A program made the translations under genes and the position numbers. Below the pieces are notes generated by a model. That model saw only the letters and a program-made list of their open reading frames with translations, ran no database searches and was not told the DNA's origin. 64,000 nucleotides of DNA from Ceratopteris richardii (taxonomy: Eukaryota > Streptophyta > Polypodiopsida > Polypodiales > Pteridaceae). How positions within the stretch are numbered: the first letter of the stretch is position 1; each line of letters begins with the position of its first letter. Below are positions 12,310 to 24,484 of the stretch, piece after piece. The DNA is taken from the NCBI GenBank assembly GCA_020310875.1, contig CM035439.1, positions 140,183,852 through 140,247,851 of the forward strand, in the 5' to 3' direction.

Positions 12310-15300
12310 TTAATGTGTTTGTGTATGATATGCAAAAATTAAGTGGTCATAATGAGGTGTTAATTGTGTTTTATGTATCCATTGACATTCTTCAATAGAG
12401 TGATTTTTGTACTTAACCAAATATCGATGATATTGAGTACCGGTGCGTGTAGTAGTGACATCATGATCAATGATTTTCTCAGGAACTAAGATTTCAGATT
12501 GTTCTTCAATTAAAGGAGGATCATCAAGAAGTGGGGCAAGTGGTAAAGTTCCTTTAAAGGGTTTAAGTAAGCTAATATGAAAAGAATTATGTATAGTCCA
12601 ATGGGATGGAATATCTAATCGAAATGAATTATCATTAATTTTTTCTATAATGCGAAATGGTCCATAATAGCGTGGTGCAAGTTTAATTTTAGGATGCTGC
12701 AAAATATTTTTGAGACGTCTTTTAATTATTCGCAACCATACAAAATCATTTTCCTTGAATTTTTTGGCTAATCGTTTAGTGTTGATAGTACGTGTATATC
12801 GCTCTTGACTTTTCCTAATGTGCTCGTGAACATCATGAAGGATAGAAACGTGAACTTGAGCAATAGAATCAGCCATTGGAATGTCGGTTTGGGTGAGGGA
12901 CATGGGAGTGGGAAGCTTTTTACCAAAAACTATTTCGAAAGGTGCACGACCAATAGTGGTGTGTGAAGTGTTATTGTAAGAAAATTGAAGCAATGGCAAC
13001 TTTTCATCCCAGTTATTAGGATTATCTAATGAATAACAACACAATAAATCAAGAATAGTACTATTTGTAGCCTCACTTTGTCCATTACTTTCAGGATGAA
13101 ATGCAGAGCTAAAATCTATTTTAGAACCAAAATGTTGAAATAAGGCAACCCAAAAATGATTACAAAACCTAACATCACGATCAGATAACATTACTTTAGG
13201 AAATCCATGATGTGGAAAAATGCATTTAATGAATAATTTTGCAGCTTGAGGTGCAGTCAAAGTTTTTCTACATGGAATGAAATATGCATATTTACTAAAC
13301 CTATCAACTATTGTCCAAATCATATCATTATGTGATGAAGTGGTAGGAAGACCTGTGATAAAATCCATAGAGATTTGTTCCCATGGTTCATTTGGAATAG
13401 GAAGGGGCATTAATAATCCAAATGGTTTACCATGATGACGTTTGACACGCTGACATACAATGCATTGAGAAACATAATGTGCAATGTCTTTTTCCATATG
13501 TGGCCAAAAGAAGAAATCTTTGCAAGCAGAAATAGTGCTCTGTATGCCTCTATGACCCATGTAAGATGGTTCATGCATTTCTTTAATGACAAAATCTTTA
13601 AAAGCTTGGGTTATGCACAATCTATGTTGAAAATAGAGAAAACCATTATGAAATGTATAATGTTCATCAGATAAAGATGCAGCATTATTGAAGTCATGCC
13701 ATGCACGTGAAAAGTACAAATCAGATGCATAAGTGGAAACCATGTCTTGAAAAGAATGAATTTGAATGGCAGAAATATTATTCAAAACAACGGAATTCGA
13801 AGGAAAACGGCTAAGAGCATCAGCTACGACATTAGCTTTACCAGGTTGATATTGTATCATGGGTTGGAAATTTTGAATGAATGATGCCCATTTAAGATGC
13901 CTATCAGAGATTAAGGGCTGACTTAATAAATGCTTAATAGCCTGTTGATCGGTTTTGATTAATACTTCAGAGCCCATAAGATAGTGTTTCCAAATTCGCA
14001 AAGCATGCACAACTGCTAACAGTTCTTTATCATACGTACTATAATTCTATTCTGAGGGTTTAAGCTTTCTACTTTCAAATGCAATGGGATGGTCATTTTG
14101 CATCAGAACAGCACCTATTCCTGAACCGCTAGCATCAGTAACAACATGAAAGGGTTGTGAGAAATCAGGTAATTGTAAAACAGGTGCATGTGAAAGTGCA
14201 TGTTTAAGTTTGTCAAAGGACTGTTGTTGGGTAAATCCCCATGCAAATTTTATTTTCTTTTTCAACAACAAAGTAAGAGGCAATGCTAAATAAGAAAAAT
14301 TTCGAACAAACTTCCTATAGAAACTAGCCAACCCAAGAAAAGAATGAACATCATTGACTGATTGTGGTGTAGGCCATTCTATGATAACTCTAATCTTTTT
14401 CGGATCCACATGCACACCTTCACTTGAAATAATATGTCCTAAATATTCTAGCTTGCGCTGAAAGAAATAACTCTTTTCTGGATTAGCATAAAATGTGTTT
14501 TCTCGTAACAAATGAAAAACTGTTTCAAGATGCTTTTCATGTTCACTATCATTCTTACTGTAAACAAGTATGTCATCAAAGAATACAAGAACAAAAGCTT
14601 GGTAATCAAGAAAAATATTATTCATCATTCGCGCAAATGTAGCAGGGGCATTAGTAAGTCCAAAGGGCATTACCATAAATTCATAATGGCCATTTTGAGT
14701 TCTAAATGCAGTCTTAAAAATATCACTTTGTGCTATACGAATCTGATGGTAACCCGATTTAATATCAATTTTACTAAAGACACGAGCTCCTCGTAACCTA
14801 TCTAAGAGATCATCTATTCGAGGAATAGGGTATCTATTCTTGATCGTGATCTTGTTAAGGGCTCTATAATCAATGCACATTCGATAAGTTTTATTCTTCT
14901 TCTCTACTAAGAGAACTGGTGCTCCAAATGGGGAAGAACTAGGCCTTATAAGTCCTTTTTGTAGTAGGTCTTTTACTTGATTTTCTATTTCCTTTTGATG
15001 TAGTGGGCCATGTTTATAAGGTGCTTTATGAGGAGGAGAACTACCAGGTACTAAGTCTATGCTATGGTCACAGGATCCTCGAGATGGTGGTAGTTCAGAG
15101 GGATATTCAGACATAAAACAATCCTTATAAGTACTCATGAAAGGTTTATATGCATCTGAAAGTGTATGAGTATAATCATTGATGACATTAACAAAAACAA
15201 TGCATGAGTTAAATCCTTTCCTAAATGCACGCTTTGCTTGAGTGTGACTAATCAATGAAAATGGCTAGAAATCATGCCGTGCAGACAAAGTAATGATTTG

Positions 15301-16761
15301 ACCTTTGAAAACAAACTTAAAGGTATGAGTATGGTAGTCAATACGTGGGTTATAATGGTGACGAAAAGGCATACCTAGTATAACATCATAAGATTGCAAA
15401 GGTGCAATTAAAAATGTCCGTGAGTCAACATAAGGGCCTATGCTAATCGTAACATCTTGCACTTCTCGTGTTACATTATAACGACTACCTTGAAATGCAG
15501 CTTTCACTTTATACAAAGAAGGAAACGTTTGTAATTTAAGTTCTTGGACTAATAAATGTGAAATGAAGTCATGTGAACTACCATCATCATGTAGAATTTT
15601 AACTAGTTCGTTATTTATTGTACCCTGCATGCAAAGAAGAGAGTGTAGAGAGATATCGTTACCCAAGGTACTTAAGTCCTTCTCCAATGATTCCTCTGTC
15701 CAAACAGGAGGAATTTCTTCATTATAGACCTCCATGTTATGCAATCGAGCTGTAGCCTGTTTCATATGAAGAGATGGTAATCTACACCTTATTTTTGTAT
15801 GTCCAGGTTTACCACAATTCCAGCAGGTGATTTGTGGTCGCTTCTGTTGGGCATTCACTGCTGAAGTTTGAAGGGTAGGTGGTTTGGTTGGTTGGAGAGA
15901 TGAAGCAACGGGTGAAGTTAAGTAATTGGATTGTAGAGGTCGAGGAAAACTAGGGTAAGATGGGGCATTAAAATTACGCTTCATAGGAAATGAAGGTTTA
16001 ACAGGAAATGGTCGTGGACGTGGTTGTTGTAGACGGAGTGACTTGGTTATGGACTGGAATTCTCTTTCTGCATCATAAGCAAAAGATATAGCCTCGTTGA
16101 GGGTTGTAGGTCGGAGGGTGTGAAGCTTCGTTTGGATATCGACCTCCAAACCATCTTCGTATTTCTGCTGCAAGATATCCTCTGATACATCTTCAAGCAT
16201 TCGTACAAGTAGTAAATTTTGCCAGAACCGCTCTGTGTAGGTAGTAACCGTATCACCCTCCTTCCATGTAAGGGTCGTCGATGTACGTCGAACATGCAAA
16301 TGGTATTGAGGAGGAAGAAATGAATCCTTCACATTTTCTTGAAAAGCCTTCCAAGTTTTTGGACGCTCCGTACTGTGCCGCAGGACATTCCACCAGAGTT
16401 GTGCTTTACCTACTAGATAGTTAGTGGCAAATTTAACTTTTTCACTTTCAGCATACATTTCATTGGTATAAAAATCATCAAACTGCGACAACCAAGAAAG
16501 TACTAAAGGCCCATCCTTTTGGCCATCAAATCGTAGAAACTGGTAGTTTCTATTACCAATCTTTGAATGAGTAACATCAGATTAGGCAGACACAATAGCT
16601 TTTACTACTCTCGTAAGGTTGTCTTCGTCAGCTTGCATCCTTTGGAGGATTTCATCACGTTGTTGGATCTCGTTCTGAGCTCCTTGAAGCTCATGCCGCA
16701 AGAGCTCTAGTTGTTGTTCAAGTGTTGCCGCAGGTAGAGGTGAATTACTGTAATCCTCCAT
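12310..16761 (-). pseudogene. G1 gag-pol polyprotein with chromodomain, three in-frame stops
   Basis: From an ATG at 16761-16759 a single frame of 1,484 codons runs to 12310 with no frameshift. It is interrupted by TAA at 16584-16582, TAG at 15267-15265 and TAG at 14049-14047. Reading leftward: gag, CCHC knuckle CWNCGKPGHTKIRC near 15815, protease (DDGSSHDFI near 15580), RT (FFDDILVYS near 14580), RNase H (14200-13800), integrase zinc finger and D,D,E core (13650-12950), and a chromodomain (PEKIIDH, YLVKYKNH, ECQWI; 12480-12340). The TAGs fit lost CAG glutamines. Chromoviruses usually make one gag-pol of about this length, so with three point reversions it would look normal. Confidence 0.92.
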
Positions 16762-17021
16762 GGTGCTCTTGGATCCTTGCTCTCAACCTTGCTTGGTATC
16801 TTGAACACTCAATCAAGTGCCACCCAATGATTTTGAAGGAATTCACACTTCCAAGCTAGCTCATTGGAAAGTTCGTTCCGAGAGCTTTCCAACGGTATAT
16901 TACACGCCTCAATCCGACCTACGGATTGAAAGTTACACTTGATTCTTTGTTGGGTCCATCCTTGAAATTGCCGCGAGCGCCTTGCACAAGTACCAAAGAA
17001 AGAGAACTTGAATAACAACTC

Positions 17022-17094
17022 CAAGAGATGGTGGAGTGGTCAAAGTACTTCCCTTGAAAGTAGGAGGTTGTGGGTTCAAATCCTCCTACCTTAG
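17022..17094 (+). other. tRNA-like module (SINE head or pseudo-tRNA)
   Basis: The plus strand has an A-box-like TGGTGGAGTGG (17029) and a perfect B box GGTTCAAATCC (17073), 44 bp apart as in tRNA genes. Between them is a perfect 5-bp stem, TACTT/AAGTA, closing a 7-base loop CCCTTGA. Position 33 is C rather than T and the acceptor stem does not pair, so it is not a working tRNA gene. It could be a SINE head or a captured Pol III promoter. It lies antisense to G1. Confidence 0.4.
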
Positions 17095-17235
17095 GGACTC
17101 TAAACCTCTCTATTACCACTCAAAAATTAAAATTATCTCGCGCGTAGCCAACGGCTGCCAACGGTCGCCATGGGAGCCTTGGGTGCCAATGTTGCCAATG
17201 TATTGCCTAAGTTCTTTGCCTTATCCTTGGAGTAA

Positions 17236-17462
17236 GCCGAAGGAGAAGACGTAGGTGAAGACGTAGGTGAAGACGTAGGTGAAGACGTAGGTTCTGGTTC
17301 TGGATCAGAATCCAAAACCGAAACAGAAACAGAAGCAGAAACAGAAGCCGAAGCAGATTACTCCGAAGGAGAAGACGTAGGTGAAGACGTAGGTTCTGGA
17401 TCAGAATCCGAAACAGAAGCCGAAGCAGAAACTGAAACCGAAACCGAAACCGAAGACGGAGA
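17236..17462. repeat. Simple/tandem repeat block in the G1 leader
   Basis: GAAGACGTAGGT is repeated 4 times, followed by GAAACAGAAGC-type hexamers, and the whole pattern of about 115 bp occurs twice. On the minus strand it gives a short ORF (17133-17315) coding a Pro-Thr-Ser-Ser repeat, which could be a leader uORF or chance. Confidence 0.7.
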
Positions 17463-17520
17463 TGGAATCGGAATCGCGAACAGAGAACAGAGAACAGAAC
17501 CCTCTGTATTGATGCGTGCA

Positions 17521-17534
17521 GAGCTCTGATACCA
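17521..17534 (-). promoter_or_regulatory. G1 primer-binding site
   Basis: The minus strand reads TGGTATCAGAGCTC, complementary to the 3' end of initiator tRNA-Met, one base inside the 5' LTR. Confidence 0.92.
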
Positions 17535-17535
17535 C

Positions 17536-18031
17536 TGTTGTCAGGATCTTGCTCACGCGCATACAGAGATTACGGGCACAGAAAACACACAGAGAATAGA
17601 CGCAACAAGAGACGAGACATAACGCAATATTGGGTGCAATCTCCCCCCATGCACTCTGTTTCGACAGTCCACAGAGTGCATGTATTTATAGGACTTTTGA
17701 TTACGTCGAAAAGAGTGGTTACAAGAGGACGGCTTCGAAAAGCAGGCGTGAAACTAAAAGTTGATAACTTTTACAGAAAGCCATTACTTTGAATAATAGA
17801 AACTGCGGTCTACAACGACCCTTATTCTAACCATTACTTTTCTAACAATAGAACCTTCTACGCAGGTTTATTTACAAGCTAAATAATAATTATTCGGATT
17901 ATTGATGTCCGCCCTTTCACGCCTTGCACGCTCCTCACGAACCTTCGGCTGCTATATCAGAAACATCAAAAACATATTAATACATTAATAATATAACACT
18001 TTAGCAATGTATTGTTCAATAATATACAACA
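17536..18031 (-). repeat. G1 5' LTR
   Basis: A 496-bp LTR. On the minus strand CCTATAAATAC (17692-17682) is a strong TATA box. The target-site duplication CCGGC follows at 18032-18036. Confidence 0.93.
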
Positions 18032-21000
18032 CCGGCACTTCAGAACTTGTTCTTCAAAAGTCTTCTTCAAAACTGAATTTGACTTTCCTTCAAAAATCCT
18101 GAACTTGCTGAATATGAACCATAATACTTGAGAAAATATGCAAACTAGATATCCAATAGTGTACACATCAAGCAATCACTGCTTGACAACAAATATAGCA
18201 TGAGCTGTCTCTGAACTTGCTATCTCCTGTCTTTAAAAACCTGAAAACATACACTAGGATCCATATATTTGCATTTACCTTCCAAAAACGTTCTCAACGT
18301 ACTTATGTTGTGTTATGTAAATACACTAAACATAATCGAGAACTGAATCCTGGAACCTGTGACTGAGAACTCACAACTTAGTGTATTATGAACACTGTTG
18401 GTTCATCTGTGACTGTACTGAAGTCAAATCAACTAAACTCAATTGAAATCAACTCAAATATGAGTCATATCAAAAAATCTATGATGTCATCATGTCATCA
18501 TCCTTTCAATTCTTCATACCTCTTTGCTTCAGAACTTGGTATAAACATATATGTGCGCACTTCTGAAAATACCTCTCTAAAATATCAAGCTTCTCTTTAA
18601 TAGAACTATGGAACCTTCTCCTGAACAGGAAATTTCTCCAAACATTCTTTTTCTTCCTTCTTCTTTCAAAGGTAGAACATAAAGAGAACCTGACAAAGGA
18701 AATATAGGAATACCTAAAATAGGAATACATGTAAGTATGAATCTGCATTCTTTCACATATGGCTGAAACTAAGTCTTCATGTTTCATCACCCCCCTAGAT
18801 GACTTGACACTAGTATCGAGTATTCTTCAAATATATCAGATTTTATGAAATCTGGAACGTCCTCCTTCATAAATCTGATGTTCAGTGATCAATACCTATA
18901 TCTGAAACAAAATCTCTGAACCCTTTTTATTAGCACTGCGTAGTTGCCAATAGCTTCCACTGTTACTTCCTCAGCTTTCCATATTGTAGAATAAGGTTAG
19001 CTGATCCTAACATAACAAAACCTTGCTGAAAGCATTTTAGGATTCATAACCTTCTGTAACATAACAAGTATCTTCATCTATCTCTCTCCAACACAAATCT
19101 GATAGAATCTGAATCTTTGACTTTCTTCTTCCGATGCTAAGAATCTTCACAAACAAAGGATAGACAACTGACTCATAAATACTCAAGATCATACAAGATC
19201 AATGATCTCTTCTATGTAGAATCTGCTCTTATCAAACCTGCATGATTGAATGTTTGATTTGCTACCTGAATGTCTCCAAGTGTCCATGCTTCTTACAAAG
19301 CTGTAAAACTTTTCTTCAAACAAATCCTTCCAAGAATTTGCAATTCCTACTTGAAACATAAGTGGACAAAACTTCTCACCTCGAGAACTCCAAAAGCTTC
19401 AAGTTGATACTTCATCTTTTCATATTCTACCCGGGTGAAATGTGATAGTACCTGCTTGATTTTCTTTTCGCTAATTCCACTTCTTAATCAAGTGATAGGA
19501 CATGATGGATCACCTTTCTGAATACAAACATGTATCCAAAAGTCTAGACAATCATAAAAAGTAGATTCTTCAACTGATTGGTACATCAACAAGACAAATT
19601 TTCTGAAGTTTTCTGAAAATATCGAATATGAGGTAACCTTTCCAAACATAAACCTCAACCCAAGTCTTTAACATCTGCTAAAGAACGTTTTTACCTCAAG
19701 AGTTGGATAAAGAAGAAATATACTTCTCTGCAACTTCTCATATACCAATTAGCTCTGTATTGACACACCAAGAATTCTTTGAGGGAACATATAAGGTGCC
19801 TGCTCAAAAGCTTCAACTAAAACATAACTCATACATATATGAGTCAAAAGTTATGTCTGCTGCTTTTCTTTCTCTCAATCCAATTCTTTGTCAAATCTAC
19901 TAAATCATGACCAAGTGTAATGCAAAAACAAGAAATTGCTTCTTCTTTAGATTAGATGTTCTCGTAGACTTGTCTTTGGGTGTAGATGATAAAATTGGAA
20001 AAGTATAAGGAAAATATATGAGAAAAGGAAGCCTTACTTTTCTTTTGGAAATGATGGACTTTCTTCTTCTGCATCTTTCTTCCTCCTGATGATGATGTTA
20101 ACATCTTCAAACTTCTCTTCCATACCTTTTGTTCTCTTCATCTTGAAGTAGCAAGTACTCTTGACCTCTTCAAATGAACTTTTCTCTTCCTCTAATGCTA
20201 AGAATAAGAGATAAAACAAACATGGTATACAAATTGAAGTGAATATAGAATCATGTTTTATCATCTACTCATATCTCTGAATCAAAATGCTATTTCAAAT
20301 GTTTGAAACGACTAAATTCACCAATCTTTTGTCTGAATGATGAATTACCCTTCTAGAGTTACCTTCTCTAGATACATTTGTACCTGGATATCCAACCAAC
20401 TTACAATAGAAAATTGGCTATAAACAAAAAACTCATCCCATCTTCACATTTGTCTTCTTAGATGAACTTTCTTGCCATGAAAGAGATCTCTCAAAACTCT
20501 CTAAAAAAACCTCTAGATACCTGTTTTGATGTAGCCTTTAACTTTCAAATGATGAAAGCGTATAAAAGCACTCCTTGAAACCTTCAAATCTCTTCATAAC
20601 TGATCTTCTAAGATATGACCTGCAAATGATAATCTGATAGTAGAAACTGATACCTGTGATTTGATGTCGATCTGATTCCTTCAACTTCTCTAAACCATTG
20701 TTCTTCCTTGAATTTGAAGTAGTCTTCTCTTCATCAAGTCTGGGTCTTCAAACAATACTTTTGTAAAGTATTTGCATAGTCTTCCAAAAATATTCGGCTG
20801 CTAACAGATCATCAACTTCATACTCCACACTGATGAATACACATGTGACTGAATTGTCTAATTCTCAAATCTCTACTCATCTAGATTAAGTGTGTATGTC
20901 AAATGTCAAATGTTAGAAGAAGATGCTCTTAAATCATATGTTGTAAACCTGGAATTCTGGAAAACCTGGGATTCTGAATGAGCCTTAATGCATTGATGCC

Positions 21001-21047
21001 AAAGACCTAAAGTTCTGAAACCAAAACCTTAGTGCTCTGATACCAAA
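18032..21047 (-). mobile_element. R internal region 2, remainder
   Basis: The continuation of the R unit after G1. Internal region 2 is about 3.1 kb without G1. It aligns with 7198-9788 plus the stretch before the copia site. About 235 bp near 19345-19575 are absent from copy 1. It is non-coding on both strands. The minus-strand PBS for LTR3 lies at 21034-21045. Confidence 0.75.
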
Positions 21048-21261
21048 TGTTGGAAATGAGGTAGGCCCTTGCCTCATGTCACAGGTCCATGGTTCCATAG
21101 GTCCAGCATATACAACATAGAATTTAGCAATCTTCCATATTGACAAAATATGAACATACCACAACTTAACCATATAGATGATGAGACAAAGATAGAGAAA
21201 GAATAGACGACATGTGTAAGGTGTTATGTAAGCCATCGCTTACTCATAGTATCATATATAC
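21048..21261 (-). repeat. R element LTR, copy 3, truncated by E2 insertion
   Basis: The first 214 bp match LTR1 and LTR2 up to CATATATAC and stop exactly where an E-family LTR begins with TG at 21262. The missing part should lie beyond the other end of the E cluster, past this window. TATAC (21257-21261) is the predicted target-site duplication. Confidence 0.85.
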
Positions 21262-21910
21262 TGTTGCTCTAGCACAATGGTGAGAACCACGTTAAGAAGC
21301 TCCACCTCCTTAATGTCAATCTGCAGAAGAGATAGGAGTGATATGAAGATCGTGAATGTGAGATGAAGTGAGAGTGAAGGTGAGAAGCATAGAAATGCAC
21401 ACACACATACAAACACACTACGAAGAGACAAGCAAGACACAATGGAAGGTGAGAAATCAACTCTATTACTCAAGAACACTCTTACAAGCTCAAAGTAGCT
21501 CTAAGCTCTTCTCTACTCAAACAAGCTAACCTCAAAAATGAGCTCTCTAGGTCTTTTTATAGATTCTAGACTAGTTTTGGCCGGTTTCACATCTAGTGAC
21601 CGGCATAGTTAAAAAATAGGTCCTATGCGCTATTTGAGAGGGTAAACGGTGTCTAAAAATAACCAAAATTGATACGCTCATTCTACCTAAGCTCCTCAAG
21701 CTCGATGACTCCTCGGCTTGCACAAAATGGAGCTATGGATTACAAAAAGGTTTTTTCTATGTTACATATGTTACAATAGTGATGAAAATCACTCTTGGAG
21801 GTTTTGAAGAATATTTATAAAACACAAATCTTTGAAAAATTGATTTGACCGACTCCCTGCTCTGTCTTTACATGCTTCCGTGTCTTCTGTGCCTCTGGCT
21901 AATGCCAACA
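21262..21910 (-). repeat. E2 3' LTR (649 bp)
   Basis: Starts TGTTGCTCTAGCACAATGG and ends AATGCCAACA on the plus strand. The minus-strand PPT, GAGAGGGAGGGGGG, abuts its right end. The minus-strand TATA box TCTATAAAAAG lies near 21563-21553, with the conserved CTAGAGAGCTC just after it. Confidence 0.9.
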
Positions 21911-23849
21911 CCCCCCTCCCTCTCGCTTCCGTCGTCCTCGACAGAACCTTGTTGTGCGGTCTGTCGGATGTAGTTCTGTAGTAGTTCCTGAGCGAGGGTG
22001 TGTTCTGATATGCGAATGCCTCGGGCCAAATCTGCCTCGAGTTTCTCCCAATCAATTGGTTGTGTTTCATCAGGTGGTGGGAGTCGATAGTGCATGGAAT
22101 ATACCATCTGTTCATAGGCAAATAGTTGCAATAGGTGGGTTGGCCTACTGATGAACACTTCTGAATGGTATTCCTAGAAACCGGTTGTGAACATTTCTTT
22201 GAAGGTTTGCTTGTAGCACGCCGGTAAGTATTTGATTCTGCAATGCCAAGCGTAACACACCCGAAGCGATGGTGTTGTACTCATATCATATGCAAGATTG
22301 AGATTGCCATGCTCGAAGCCTGAGGTGTTTACATGAGGTGCCTTGACACGTCTGAAGACTTTAAAAACCATCTACATCATGTCAAATATCTTGACAGTCA
22401 TGTGCGCTGCTATATCGTCCATGTGTTTCAAGCGAGGGAGCCAGTGACGAATCGTGGCCATCATGTATCCGATAGTTGGTGGTCGTGTGGGTGGTCTGAA
22501 GTATGGGTAGTCTAACCAGTCCTGGCATTGTTTGTTGTTTTGTATCTTAATAGCAAATGTTGTCCAGGAGCGGCGACGTGGTACTGGTCCCCAACATGGG
22601 TTATACTTTAAATGTAAAGGTGCCTTAACCCAAGTACTCATCATTTCAGGATAATTCTGTAAGAGATCCTTGTGCCATTCTGGTTGATAGATCTCTCCTT
22701 GCTGCGCATCTAATGGCAAATCTTCCGGCTCAAATTGAGTTGTGTGGGAGGGCTTTTTGCCTGTTTCTTTCTCTATGGCTAACTGATATTCTGCCATTAA
22801 CATGAAATAAGGTTTATATTGTAGCTCATGCCCTGATATGTATCTACGCGGGGCCAAATGAGCAAAGTATGGCGACTGTAAAATTATTTCCTCAATCATT
22901 GCCATGGCGTGAAGCTGCGCCTCTACTCGTGCTGAGTGGGTGGTTCCAAGCTCTTCAATTGTCTTCATCCATGCGAGAGTAGGAAGTTCGTAAGTTGTCT
23001 GGCCTTCAGCCATGACGCGTCCGCTTGGGATGGGTTGGGGTTCGTACGCCTCTTCAAAAGTTTCCTCCACCGGAATAGTGACTGTTTCTTTTTCGGCTGG
23101 TAGGTGCGGTGGGGAGTCTGGTCTGGGTGGTGCTTCATATACTTCTATCCGTGATTGAAGAGTAGATACCTGGGCCCGTAATGTGTTGAGTTCCTCTAGG
23201 ATGTCAGGAGATGGGTCCGCAGGAGCTAGTAGGCCTTGTGGTATTGGTGCTCTTAACTGCAAGATCTTGTTTTCATCTTTGAGTTTCTGAAACTCCTCGT
23301 TCATGCTGTCGTACTCATCTGACAATCTGATATGATCCTCTAACAACATTTTCATTGATTCTGAGGGCACGGCCTTAAAGCGACTGGAACTTAGCGGTTG
23401 GTCTGGCTGATCTAAGGCAGCTTCTAGATTCTCTCTATTTTGTTCCTGTAAGCGCTGGTTTTCTTCTTTCGCGGCTGCCAAGTGTCATCTAAGTAATCCC
23501 ATATTTCGTGTTAACGTTGCATTGTGAATGGTCTGTGCCCGTAACAAATTATCAAGATCAGCAGTGGCCTCTTTGGTTTTCTCTTCACTTTCTAGTTCTA
23601 GTTTGTGGTATGCCTCTCGGAGTTCTTGGTATCTGGTGTTTAGGGAGGCATTCTCGATGGTCAGTGAATTTAGCTGCGACTGTAAATCATTGGTTGTCCT
23701 CTGCAGCTGCTGATAATTATTTCCCAGAGATGTGAACTCATCTCTTACTTGAGTCATACACGTGAACATCTGTCGGAATGCAGTATCTACAGTGGGTGAA
23801 AATATTAACGATGTGCTAAGCAAAGATGCAATAGGTGTAGATGCAAAGG
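21911..23849 (-). pseudogene. E2 ORF3, C-terminal half
   Basis: The minus-strand continuation of ORF3 after the E1 insertion. A coiled coil (23830-23300, leucine/glutamine heptads) leads to a conserved globular C-terminal region of about 400 residues (23000-21880) rich in W, Y, P and H (for example PYFAHLAPRRYISGHELQY and AYDMSTTPSLRVCYAWHCRI). The equivalent parts of E1 (39000-40845) and E3 (48380-49640) align well. Stops include a TAG near 22372 where E1 has Q and a TAG near 22172 where E1 has W. The frame runs through the PPT region without an obvious terminator. The function is unknown. Confidence 0.75.
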
Positions 23850-24459
23850 TGTTGGCATACAGGTCATATGAAGAGCATACAGGTACAATAGAGCAGTCAT
23901 GCACAATACGGCAACAAGGCCTAATCATTTTTTCCATGGATCATTCACAATTCAAGTGATTTTAATTACTACACAAACATTGTAAATTCCGTTTTTGGTA
24001 GAATAGACTCCATTTTGTTCAAGCCGAGGAGTCCTCGAGCTTGAGGAGTATTAGAATTAGCTACATACCAATTTTCATAATTTTTAGAATCCGTTTGAGC
24101 CCTCAAATAGGCTCTAGAACCTAATTTTTAACTAGGCCGGACACTAGGTCTGGACAAGGCCAAAGCTAGTGAGAAAACTATAAAAAGAGCTAGAGAGCTC
24201 ATTTTTGAGGTAGATTGTTTGTGAATTGAGCTTATGTAAGAGACTTTTTGACTAATGCAAAGAACTCCATTGTTCCTCTCCTTGTTCTTGCCTTGTGTGC
24301 GCGTGTGTGTGTATGTGTGTGCATGTTTGTATGCTTCTCACTCACACACTTGTGCCTTCACTTGCTCATAGTCTTCATACTAGTCCTCACGTCTCCACGC
24401 ATTGACAATTATGAGGTGAATCTTCTCATGTTGGTACTCACCATTGTGCTAGAGTGACA
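23850..24459 (+). repeat. E1 5' LTR (610 bp)
   Basis: Starts TGTTGGCATACAG and ends CTAGAGTGACA. The TATA box ACTATAAAAAG lies at 24178-24188 and is followed at once by GAGCTAGAGAGCTC, an inverted repeat kept in the other E LTRs. A GT-rich microsatellite lies near 24297-24330. By eye it differs from the 3' LTR at about five sites plus a 37-bp duplication. Confidence 0.93.
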
Positions 24460-24466
24460 CCAAATT

Positions 24467-24484
24467 TGGCGCCGTTGCCGGGGA
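24467..24484 (+). promoter_or_regulatory. E1 primer-binding site, tRNA-Asp
   Basis: TGGCGCCGTTGCCGGGGA is exactly complementary to the 3' end of plant tRNA-Asp (including CCA). It lies seven bases after the LTR. Athila-type elements are known to use this primer. Confidence 0.92.

Larger units (their letters stand above)
16762..17520 (-). promoter_or_regulatory. G1 untranslated leader
   Basis: A leader of about 0.77 kb between PBS and gag. The 16791-16975 part, just upstream of gag, is strongly similar in the same element orientation to the internal region of the TRIM at about 29758-29950. Further upstream are an antisense tRNA-like module (17022-17094) and a simple-repeat block (17236-17462). 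Confidence 0.8.
11387..18031 (-). mobile_element. G1, Ty3/gypsy chromovirus, full length, degenerate
   Basis: A complete 6645-bp minus-strand element with LTRs 11387-11878 and 17536-18031, flanked by CCGGC (11382-11386 and 18032-18036). The order on the minus strand is LTR, initiator tRNA-Met PBS, leader, gag, protease, RT, RNase H, integrase with C-terminal chromodomain, repetitive 3' UTR, LTR. The chromodomain marks a chromovirus, a clade known to target insertion through chromatin binding. By eye the LTRs differ at about 10 of 492 sites (2%). It is inserted 95 bp inside the PPT end of R internal region 2. Confidence 0.95.

Noticed and set aside
12310..12480. Chromodomain as a separate host chromatin gene
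   Set aside because: It is in frame with and directly after integrase, as in chromoviruses.
17022..17094. Functional tRNA gene
   Set aside because: A and B boxes and an anticodon-like stem are present, but the acceptor stem does not pair and the base before the anticodon is C. It is kept only as a tRNA-like module.
23485..23937. Minus-strand ORF starting inside 23850-23937
   Set aside because: Its first part is E1 LTR sequence and the rest is E2 ORF3. The join is created by the insertion and is not a gene.
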